DNA from: Anaerolineae bacterium
Lineage (GTDB): Bacteria > Chloroflexota > Anaerolineae > UBA4142 > SHND01
Assembly (NCBI GenBank): GCA_020851635.1
Contig: JADZCJ010000047.1
Coordinates: 1 to 64,000, forward strand
DNA: 64,000 nucleotides
Reading direction: 5' to 3'
Shown here: positions 16,912-24,377 of the stretch, one piece after another
Position numbering within the stretch: the stretch's first letter is position 1
How the letters are laid out: each line of letters starts with the position of its first letter
Translations under genes and position numbers: made by a program
The notes under the pieces: model-generated
Seen by the model: the letters and a program-made list of their open reading frames with translations, nothing else
The model's database searches: none
Told to the model about the DNA's origin: nothing

Positions 16912-18363
16912 ATGTCACACCGAATCGAAAAAGATTCCATGGGCGAACTCCGCGTCGAGGAATCGGCGTTATGGGGCGCGCAAACGCAACGCGCCCTGGA
17001 GAATTTTCCCATCAGCACGTTAAAGCAGAATCATGCGTTTATTTATAGCATGGCGCTGATCAAACGCGCTGCAGCCGAAGTCAACCGCGATCTGGGTCTT
17101 TTGGACCCCAAGCTTGCGAATGCCATTGTTCAAGCGGCACAAGAAGTGATGGACAACAAGCACGCCGACCACTTTCAACTCAACCCATTTCAGGCGGGCG
17201 CGGGCACTTCGCACAACATGAACGTCAACGAAGTGATTGCCAATCGCGCCAACCAAATTCTCGGCGTAGCGATCACCGAGTCCAAAAAACCTGTCAATCC
17301 CAATGACCATGTCAACATGGCGCAGAGCACCAACGATACCATTCCGACAGCTATCCGGCTGGGGGTATTGTATCGGCTGGAAGGTCTGCTGCACGCCCTG
17401 GACGGGCTGGCGGCGGCGCTCGATGCCAAAGCGCAAGAGTTTGATGACATTGTCAAGTCGGGACGGACTCATCTGCAAGATGCAGTCCCCGTGCGAATGG
17501 GACAGGAATTTGGCGGCTATGCGCAGGCAATCCGAAACGATCGTGAGCGGATTGCCACGGCAGCCGAACGCGTGCGTCGTCTGGGCATTGGCGGCACAGC
17601 CGCAGGGACGGGGTTGAACGCACATCCCGAGTATCACGCGCGCATGATCAAACGGATTAACGAACTCACAAACTTTCAAGTGCGCGGCTCGGGGAACCTG
17701 TTCGAGTCCATGCAGAGCATGGCGGACATTGCAGATTATTCCGCCGCGCTCAACACGTTAGCTGTCACGCTGACGCGGATCGCAAACGATTTTCGCTTGC
17801 TGGCTTCAGGTCCCACCACGGGGCTGGATGAAATTCGCCTGCCGGCGGTTCAACCCGGTTCTTCGATCATGCCGGGCAAGGTCAATCCCGTCCTTGCTGA
17901 AATGCTAAACATGGTCTGTTATCATGTCATGGGTAACAATCTCACCGTGCAGCTGGCGAGCGCGGCGGGACAGCTCGAACTGAATGTGATGATGCCCATT
18001 ATTGCCTATGACCTCTTTATGGCGGTTGATATCTTGACCAACGCCATTGACGCCTTTACGACAAAATGTGTGGTCGGCATCAAGGCGAATCGCGAAAAAG
18101 CCGAGGGCTGGCTCGGGAAAAACGTCATCATTGTCACGGCGCTCAATCCCATCATCGGCTATCTGGAAGGGGCGGCAATTGCCAAAGAAGCAATGGCGCG
18201 CAACCTGTCGGTGCGGGAGATCGCGCAAGAAAAGATCGCGCGAGGCGAGCTCAAACACGTCGGCACCGGCGCCCCCGTTTCTCTCCAGGAAGTTGACGCC
18301 GTGTTGGGCGATCTGCGCGCTTTGACCGAAGGTGGTGTGCACGGCGTCGGTGGGGGTGGATAG
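16912..18363 (+). CDS. Class II fumarase / aspartate ammonia-lyase family enzyme
   Basis: A 483-residue member of the fumarase/aspartase superfamily with the signature GSSIMPGKVNP (about 317-327), GRTHLQDAVPVRMGQEFGGY (about 184-203) and AGAGTSHNMNVNEVIANRA (about 97-115). It catalyses trans addition or elimination across fumarate. Family markers conflict: GRTH and the VTALN region near the C-terminus are fumarase-like, while QAGAGT and LASGPTTGLDEI resemble aspartases. I cannot choose between fumarate hydratase (TCA cycle) and aspartase from sequence alone. It ends in a Gly-rich tail (GVHGVGGGG). The next gene starts about 25 bases downstream. Confidence 0.85.
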   Translation: MSHRIEKDSMGELRVEESALWGAQTQRALENFPISTLKQNHAFIYSMALIKRAAAEVNRDLGLLDPKLANAIVQAAQEVMDNKHADHFQLNPFQAGAGTSHNMNVNEVIANRANQILGVAITESKKPVNPNDHVNMAQSTNDTIPTAIRLGVLYRLEGLLHALDGLAAALDAKAQEFDDIVKSGRTHLQDAVPVRMGQEFGGYAQAIRNDRERIATAAERVRRLGIGGTAAGTGLNAHPEYHARMIKRINELTNFQVRGSGNLFESMQSMADIADYSAALNTLAVTLTRIANDFRLLASGPTTGLDEIRLPAVQPGSSIMPGKVNPVLAEMLNMVCYHVMGNNLTVQLASAAGQLELNVMMPIIAYDLFMAVDILTNAIDAFTTKCVVGIKANREKAEGWLGKNVIIVTALNPIIGYLEGAAIAKEAMARNLSVREIAQEKIARGELKHVGTGAPVSLQEVDAVLGDLRALTEGGVHGVGGGG

Positions 18364-18388
18364 GAAAAGGATCTTGTTGCCTCGTCTC

Positions 18389-21300
18389 ATGGAGACAAAA
18401 CGCGATATTTCGCCAATGCCCACGGTTGGCGCAACAGATTTTTTGGAGCGAGAACAAAGCGTCGAACGCACCCAGCGTGAGACGCGCTTGTTTATCGAGC
18501 TCGCGCGTTTGATTTCCTCGAATCTTGCGCCGGACGGTATCGTTGCCAACCTGTTTGAGCTGCTGCGTCAGGTACTACCGGTAGACCGACTGGCGCTAGC
18601 GCAAATGGACGGCTTGGGGGAGGAAACAATCTTGATGTTTCCTCCGCAGTTTGCGGCTGTGCCGCTCGAACGCGAATTTGTCGAGAACATCGCGCGCCGT
18701 GTCACTCGAGCGCATGGGCTTGAACAATCCGGAGTTGCAAGCGCCGAGTTGCTTGCCCAAGGCGCCGGTCTCGACGGGGCGCCTCAAGTCCGGTTTGTGC
18801 TGGCGGCTCCGCTCTTGCAGCAAGGCAGTGTTAACGGCGCCCTGATAATCCAGTTTCTTGGCGACAATGTCCCGATTACCGAATCGGACCGACAAATTGT
18901 CGTGGCGGTGGCGCAGCAGCTCGCGGTTGTCCTTGAGCGCGAGCGCGCCCTGGATCAAGCGCGCCATCGGACGGACCAGCTGGCGGCTTTCAGCGCGTTG
19001 GCTTCTACGGTACACGAGTGGGTGGATAGTGAACAGTTGGCGCGCCGTTTCCTCGCGGTTTTTCTCAACAACACCTCTACAACACTGGGGCTGTTTTATT
19101 TGATGGGCGCGGACGGGGACCTCCGATTGGTCGCGCAGTTTGGCGTGCCAAACGATCTGGTTTCGGCGATTCGCCATACACGGCTTGAAGCGCATCCCGA
19201 CGCCAAGCGCGCGCTCGAAGAGGGCGGGTTGGTGACGATGGATGATCTTGGACATGCGCGAATCAGCCCCAAGGCGCGCGAGCTCGTTCGCACACTAGAG
19301 ATGCACGCGGGAGTCGTGTTGCCCCTGCGTGTCAAGGGGCGCGGCATCGGACTGGTCGCCCTGGCGCGGCACGATGGGAATATCGCAATCGTGGATCGGG
19401 AGTTTTTGCAGGGGCTTGCGGACCAGGCCGCGCAAGCGATCGAGAACGCTCGGCTCTTTGCCGAATCCGAACGCCGGTTCAAAGAACAAAGCGCGTTGCG
19501 CGAGTTGGCGCAGCGTTTTTTGAGTGCGGTCACTCCTGACCAGATCATAGAGTGGACTCTTGATGCGCTGGCAAATCTTGTGCCGGGCGATTATTACGAG
19601 ATTTTGTTGCCTGATGCGGAGGGCGCCTTTGCGCATGTGAGCGGGCGCGGCTGGCGTCGCGGCGTGGTCGGACGCGTGCGAACTGTGGCTGATCCGCACA
19701 TACATGCAGGGTATGTTTTGCGGGCACAATCGCCCGTGATTGTTGATGATTTTTCATCGGAACGTCGGTTCCAACCCGCGGGCTATTTGACGCGGCATAG
19801 AATTGTCGCGGGGGTCTGCGCGCCGATGCTGGCTGAAACCCGCGCCATCGGGATGCTCGGCATCTATAGCTGCGCCGCGCGCCAGTTCACCGAAGAACAA
19901 GCACACTTTTTGTATCTTGTCGCCACGCAGACGGCGATGGCGCTCGAAAAGGCGCGCCACTCGCAAGCCGCGGCGCGGCGACTGGATGAACTGATTTTGC
20001 TCAATGATGTAGTCGTCGCGGCAAACTCGGAAGTATCACTGGAACGCGTAGTGTCGAGTGTCGGGCGGGAAATAGGCGAATTGCTGCAGAGCGACGATGT
20101 GCATGTTACGTTCGCCCCCGAAAACGCGCAAGGCAACCAGAACTCGGCTTTAGCGCTGCCCCAACCGACGGATTCTGATTGGGGCGACGCGGTGGCACGC
20201 TGGGTCATGCGAAATCGCAAGTCCCTGCTCGTTCCCGACCTTGTACGCGACGCGCGGTTCAGCGCTCTCGATCAACGCGCGCGCGCCTGTCTGGGCGCGC
20301 CCATGATGATCAAAGAGAACGTCATTGGCGTAATCGCCGTAGCCCATCCCGAAGCAAATTCGTTTGACGAAAATGACTTGCGTTTGCTCACGACCCTGGC
20401 GGGTCAAATCGCGGCTGCCATCGAACGCGCGCGCCTTTTGGACGAGACTCGCATACGGCTTGCTGAAATCAGCGCCATGTTTGAATTCTCGAATGCGCTG
20501 CGGACGCCAACAACCAGAACCGAGCTGCTCGAGGTGGTGATGCAGGACGCGGTCAGCATGCTGCAAGCCAATGGCGGGTCAATCCAACTGCTTATGGGAG
20601 CTGGGGATTACCTGCAAGTAGTGGCTGTTTCCAACATGCGTAATCTGGGGTTTGTGGTGCCGCGAGAAATGGGTGGGTTGTCGTGGGAAGTGTATGCGAC
20701 GGGCGAAACAATCGCCATTCATGATGTGATGCAGGATTCGCGAGTGCATATCGCCGAGGTGTTTGAGCACATGCACGGCGCCATTGTAGCCCCAATGCGC
20801 ACGCCCTCGGGGGTGTTGGGGACATTGTTTGTGGGGTTCGACCAGGTCGGCGCGCCGGGTCCAAATAAACAGAGATTTGCCACCATGGTTGCAAACCTGG
20901 CGGCGCAAGCTTTACAACGTCTGCGACTGCATGAGCAGACAGTCGAACAGGCGGCTTTTGTGAGCAAGACGCTGAACGAGTTGGAAGCATCCTATCAAGC
21001 TACCCTGCTCGCGCTTTCGGCTGCGCTGGACGCGCGGGATCGCGAAACAAAAGGACATTCACAGCGCGTGACCAAGTGGGCGCTTGCGATTGGACAACAA
21101 CTGCAGTTGACCGCCAATGAATTGACCAATTTGGAACGCGGCGCGCTGTTGCACGATGTCGGAAAAATCGGGATTTCGGACAATATCTTGCGCAAAGCGG
21201 GTCCCTTGACCCCTGCGGAACGAGAGATTATGAATCGGCATCCGCAGCTGGGGTATGAGATGCTGCGCGGGATCGCATTTCTTCAAGCGGCGCTGCCGGT

Positions 21301-21604
21301 AGTCCTGCATCATCAGGAAAGGTATGATGGCTCGGGGTACCCGGCAGGGCTTGCGGGGGAGGAGATTCCCCTGGCAGCGCGAATCTTTGCCGTCGCGGAC
21401 ACGTATGATGCGATGACTTCGACGCGCCCTTATCGGCAACCGCTTTCTCATGCGGAGGCGCTTGCCGAAATTGATCGCTGCCGCGGGACGCAATTTGACC
21501 CGAGCGTGGTAGATGCGTTTTTGTCTCTGTTTGCGGAGGAGAATATCGAAAAGCTGAGCGCGCTTGAACCTGAACTTGTCGCCAAGACCTATCCCCATTC
21601 TTGA
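18389..21604 (+). CDS. Multi-GAF HD-GYP cyclic-di-GMP phosphodiesterase
   Basis: A 1071-residue soluble signalling protein. At least four and probably five GAF-like domains fill residues about 20-870 (for example FSALASTVHEWVDSEQLARR, FALREL-like SALRELAQRFLSAVTPDQII, and SAMFEFSNALRTPTTRTELL). The C-terminal HD-GYP domain has HDVGKIGI (HD at 922-923), HHQERYDGSGYP (from 974), VADTYDAMTSTRPYR and a conserved RPYR. HD-GYP domains hydrolyse c-di-GMP to pGpG/GMP; the catalytic residues look intact. No membrane segment is seen. The start is uncertain (18389 or 18419 without a good Shine-Dalgarno). It could link sensed ligands or redox state to surface polysaccharide production. Confidence 0.9.
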   Translation: METKRDISPMPTVGATDFLEREQSVERTQRETRLFIELARLISSNLAPDGIVANLFELLRQVLPVDRLALAQMDGLGEETILMFPPQFAAVPLEREFVENIARRVTRAHGLEQSGVASAELLAQGAGLDGAPQVRFVLAAPLLQQGSVNGALIIQFLGDNVPITESDRQIVVAVAQQLAVVLERERALDQARHRTDQLAAFSALASTVHEWVDSEQLARRFLAVFLNNTSTTLGLFYLMGADGDLRLVAQFGVPNDLVSAIRHTRLEAHPDAKRALEEGGLVTMDDLGHARISPKARELVRTLEMHAGVVLPLRVKGRGIGLVALARHDGNIAIVDREFLQGLADQAAQAIENARLFAESERRFKEQSALRELAQRFLSAVTPDQIIEWTLDALANLVPGDYYEILLPDAEGAFAHVSGRGWRRGVVGRVRTVADPHIHAGYVLRAQSPVIVDDFSSERRFQPAGYLTRHRIVAGVCAPMLAETRAIGMLGIYSCAARQFTEEQAHFLYLVATQTAMALEKARHSQAAARRLDELILLNDVVVAANSEVSLERVVSSVGREIGELLQSDDVHVTFAPENAQGNQNSALALPQPTDSDWGDAVARWVMRNRKSLLVPDLVRDARFSALDQRARACLGAPMMIKENVIGVIAVAHPEANSFDENDLRLLTTLAGQIAAAIERARLLDETRIRLAEISAMFEFSNALRTPTTRTELLEVVMQDAVSMLQANGGSIQLLMGAGDYLQVVAVSNMRNLGFVVPREMGGLSWEVYATGETIAIHDVMQDSRVHIAEVFEHMHGAIVAPMRTPSGVLGTLFVGFDQVGAPGPNKQRFATMVANLAAQALQRLRLHEQTVEQAAFVSKTLNELEASYQATLLALSAALDARDRETKGHSQRVTKWALAIGQQLQLTANELTNLERGALLHDVGKIGISDNILRKAGPLTPAEREIMNRHPQLGYEMLRGIAFLQAALPVVLHHQERYDGSGYPAGLAGEEIPLAARIFAVADTYDAMTSTRPYRQPLSHAEALAEIDRCRGTQFDPSVVDAFLSLFAEENIEKLSALEPELVAKTYPHS

Positions 21605-21712
21605 AAACCGAGAAACTATCGTCGGGCTAAGGACGAGACCGCCATCGCGCGAGCTCCGCCGCTTTTCACGATATCATCCGAGCGCGCACAGTCATTCCGA
21701 CACAGTTTCCAG

Positions 21713-21744
21713 GAGCCACGCTCAGGCGCGGCTCTCGTTTTTTT
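21713..21744 (+). terminator. Terminator of the HD-GYP gene, overlapping the end of the convergent gene
   Basis: GAGCC-A-CGC pairs with GCG-C-GGCTC around a TCAG loop (21713-21734), followed by seven T at 21738-21744. The hairpin spans the stop and last codons of the convergent AI-2E family gene. Confidence 0.7.
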
Positions 21745-22978
21745 CCGTCAAGGTTGACACCGGATTGTCATCTGGCAGCTCTTGTCGAATAAGCGCCTCC
21801 AGCGCAGAGCGCGAGTCTGGTGTATCTTGTTGCACAATGGTCGCCGTCAAGCCGGCAAGGCGTTGTCGCCGCCGAATCAGAAATGCCCCGAATGCCGAAA
21901 TAATGCCGGCGAGTGGCATGGCAAAAAATGCGCCCCAGAATCCTGCCAACTTGACGCCGACCAACAGTGAGACAATGATGACCAGAGGGTGCAGACCGAG
22001 CGCATTGCCCATGATGCGCGGCATGACCATGTTGACGACAATGACCTGAAAGATCACGATGGGGATCATGACATAAAAAACCATTCCCGGTGCGATCAAC
22101 AAGGTAGCCAGCAAGGGGGGTAATAGGGAGAGGAGCGGTCCAAGCAAAGGAATGAGCATGAGCACGCCCGCAAAGACACCGGAAAGCAGTGAGGCCTGCA
22201 CTCCTAAAACGTTCATGACCAGCCAGGTGCCACCGCCAATCGCTGCCGCTTGCAGAATCTGTCCGCGCAAAAATCCACCAAACGCGCGGTCGGTTGTAAA
22301 CAGGAACATGCGCGTTTCTTGATGCAGGCGCTCGGGCACGACCTCGAAAAGCATTCGGTTGAAACGCGGTCCGTCCAGCGTAAAAAAGAACGAAAGGAGC
22401 AGGACCAACAACACATTGCCCAGCAGGGCAAGCACGCTTGTCAGGATAGCGACTGTATTTTGCAGGATGGGGGTCGCGAGGGTTTGCAGTCCGCTGAACG
22501 CGCTGTTGATAATGTCCTGGACATTGTACGCAATGTTCAAATCCTCGAGCACGCCCTGGAACAGGCGGGTGAGGGTCAGAGTCAACACATCTACGTTGCT
22601 CAGCTGGGGCACGATGGTGTTGAGTTGTTGAACGATCGTCGGGATGAGGGACGCAATGGCAATGATGACCAAAACCAGCAAACCGAGATAGACCATTGCG
22701 ACCGCGACCGGGCGCTGTATGCGATACTCGGCGATGAGCTCCCAGTAGTCCGACCGGCTGTCCATCTTGAGTCTGCGGACGGTCTCTGCAAAAATCTGGC
22801 GATTGTTTAGGAAATCAACGAGCGGATTGAGGACATACGCGACCAGCCACGACAAGGCGAGGAGCAGAATAATGTCAGAGAACCCGCTGACGAAACCCAG
22901 CACCAATTGCGCCACATAGGAGGCGGCGATAATGACCAGCAGGATGGTCAGAATATTGAGCCAGTCGGAACGTCTCAT
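21722..22978 (-). CDS. AI-2E family transporter (PerM/TqsA type)
   Basis: A 418-residue integral membrane protein with about eight hydrophobic segments. The N-terminal pair (LNILTILLVIIAASYVAQLV and DIILLLALSWLVAYVLNPLV), the NNR after VDF, and the late LIPLLGPLLSLLPPLLATLL plus MGNALGLHPLVIIVSLLVG are family hallmarks. Members export autoinducer-2 or act as Na+/H+ antiporters, so substrate is open. It follows the BtrH-like gene by 26 bases. Soluble ends are charged and short; an insert (NRQIFAETVRRLKMDSRSDY) lies between helices 2 and 3. Confidence 0.88.
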   Translation of the reverse strand: MRRSDWLNILTILLVIIAASYVAQLVLGFVSGFSDIILLLALSWLVAYVLNPLVDFLNNRQIFAETVRRLKMDSRSDYWELIAEYRIQRPVAVAMVYLGLLVLVIIAIASLIPTIVQQLNTIVPQLSNVDVLTLTLTRLFQGVLEDLNIAYNVQDIINSAFSGLQTLATPILQNTVAILTSVLALLGNVLLVLLLSFFFTLDGPRFNRMLFEVVPERLHQETRMFLFTTDRAFGGFLRGQILQAAAIGGGTWLVMNVLGVQASLLSGVFAGVLMLIPLLGPLLSLLPPLLATLLIAPGMVFYVMIPIVIFQVIVVNMVMPRIMGNALGLHPLVIIVSLLVGVKLAGFWGAFFAMPLAGIISAFGAFLIRRRQRLAGLTATIVQQDTPDSRSALEALIRQELPDDNPVSTLTEKNESRA

Positions 22979-23003
22979 AGGAGATGTCGCAAAGATATAC
23001 GGT

Positions 23004-23621
23004 CTAGACCATTTCCAGGACGCTTCCCCAAAAATTCTCTTCGCGGAACGCGAGTCGTCTCAGCATGCGACCGGCACGCTCCAGCATCACGGGATCGTCT
23101 GTAGTGCGCGCCAACTGCTCTGCGAACTCGATCCATTCACGCGAGATTTCGCGCAGGGTCGAGCTCGAAAGTTCCGCATCCGGAAGGTATGGCGCACATT
23201 CGCGAACAAAGTCGGCAAAGGTCTGCCGGTAGAGTCCGCACGTTTTCAGGATGGTTTGTGACATCCCGGCAAGACACTCTCTGTAATCCGCGATCACCCC
23301 AAAGCGGGGCAGTTCCTCGGCAAGCATTTCCATGCCCATCAATCCCGTTGTCGGGGCACGATCCAGATTGAACCACAGGGCGCTTGTGCGCAGCGCATGG
23401 CGTAGTGTATTTTCAGGGTCAGATTTGTAGATCAAAACACGCCCTTTGAGCGCTTGTGCCAGTCCGCGGTGTAACCCCGAAATCGAGCGAGAGGGCAAAA
23501 GGCGCGGGCTGTGGAAATATTCGAAATAGAGTCCCGATCCCAAGCCCAGCGCTGTCGAAACAGCCAGCCCGTATTTCTGAGCCAGGACGCTCAAATCCAT
23601 ATTTTCCGTTTCGGGCGCCAC
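23004..23621 (-). CDS. BtrH/DUF4872-like protein lacking the usual N-terminal Cys segment
   Basis: A 205-residue protein. GLAVSTALGLGSGLYFEYFH and a later TTGLMGMEMLAEELPRFG resemble BtrH_N and DUF4872, the two parts of butirosin-biosynthesis-H-like acyltransferases, which move acyl groups from ACP to amines. In such proteins an HC..T.LRN segment with a catalytic Cys comes before the GLGSG loop; this protein starts too late to contain it. Start is GTG 23621 (near an extended -10) or ATG 23600. Function is unknown and this family assignment is tentative. Confidence 0.5.
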   Translation of the reverse strand: MAPETENMDLSVLAQKYGLAVSTALGLGSGLYFEYFHSPRLLPSRSISGLHRGLAQALKGRVLIYKSDPENTLRHALRTSALWFNLDRAPTTGLMGMEMLAEELPRFGVIADYRECLAGMSQTILKTCGLYRQTFADFVRECAPYLPDAELSSSTLREISREWIEFAEQLARTTDDPVMLERAGRMLRRLAFREENFWGSVLEMV

Positions 23622-23628
23622 ACATAAA

Positions 23629-23637
23629 ATTATAGCA
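23629..23637 (-). promoter_or_regulatory. Extended -10 for the BtrH-like gene
   Basis: On the minus strand TGCTATAAT (TGn plus perfect TATAAT) ends 7 bases before the GTG at 23621, predicting a leaderless or nearly leaderless transcript. No good -35 is seen. Confidence 0.5.
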
Positions 23638-23647
23638 CAAAGGGTCT

Positions 23648-23693
23648 AATACAGAGGCAACCCGTTCCGACCGGAACGGGTTGCCTCTGTATT
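23648..23693. repeat. Perfect 21-bp palindrome between two minus-strand genes
   Basis: Arms 23648-23668 and 23673-23693 are exact reverse complements with a 4-base loop (GACC). No T-run follows on either strand, so it is not a standard terminator. It may be a transcript-end or mRNA-stabilising hairpin, or a mobile palindrome. Confidence 0.85.
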
Positions 23694-23768
23694 GCACATT
23701 CATGCCGACCAAGGGATATGCCATTTGTGCCGCCGAGCCAGCGATTATGGTTTTGATCGCGCTTGGAA

Positions 23769-24320
23769 TCAGGGACGCGGCGCTCCCTTTTCCAGTTGCA
23801 GCTCGACAAAGAGCGTCCCGTTTTCTACGCGCGCAGGGAATTTGTCCAGATTGCGCGGCGCAGGACCTCCTTGATACGTTCCATCGCGCGCCCAGCGAGA
23901 ACCGGCGCACAATTCGAGAAATTGTTGAATCGAATTGTCCCATTCCACAATGCAGGCGCGGGGCGCGAGGATGGCTTCTGACTGGCGCGTACTGCGGGCA
24001 AAAAACACTGTAAAATTTCCATTTTCGTCGCGAACGACCTGGAGCGGAATCGTTTCCAGTTCTTTGTTGGCAAGCTCGTCAAAGAACCTGCCGTTGATAA
24101 ATTCCAGATTGACCGAGCCGGCAGGATACTCGTCCAGAGTTCCAACCGCGATGGGCACAATCGGAATCGGGCGGAATGCCTGGGAAACGATAAAGCACAG
24201 CAAGGCAACAACAATCAGCCCCAGTCCCAACCAGACAAGCAGCAAAAGACGGGTGATGCGGCGCTGTCGCGCGTCAGGGTCCGGAATAGATTCGACAGAA
24301 TAATTTTCCACTATAATCAA
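23769..24320 (-). CDS. Membrane-anchored Rieske-fold protein lacking Fe-S ligands
   Basis: A 183-residue protein with one transmembrane helix (about 23-46, LLLLVWLGLGLIVVALLCFIV) near the N-terminus and a C-terminal Rieske-like domain: VRDENGNFTVFFARS, RACIVEWDNSIQQFLELC, AGSRWARDG, then GGPAPRNLDKF and VENGTLFV. Aligned to CTHLGC...CPCHGS, the retained cysteines C123 and C138 match the structural disulfide pair, while all four cluster ligands are lost (L118, P120, E136, A139). It cannot bind the standard 2Fe-2S cluster. It lies between the formate dehydrogenase gene and a BtrH-like gene. Start is uncertain: TTG 24320 or GTG 24311. Confidence 0.65.
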   Translation of the reverse strand: MIIVENYSVESIPDPDARQRRITRLLLLVWLGLGLIVVALLCFIVSQAFRPIPIVPIAVGTLDEYPAGSVNLEFINGRFFDELANKELETIPLQVVRDENGNFTVFFARSTRQSEAILAPRACIVEWDNSIQQFLELCAGSRWARDGTYQGGPAPRNLDKFPARVENGTLFVELQLEKGAPRP

Positions 24321-24377
24321 ATTTCACTCTGACGATCTGGCGGCGGTCATCCGACTTGATTTCATCATGTTGTTGCG

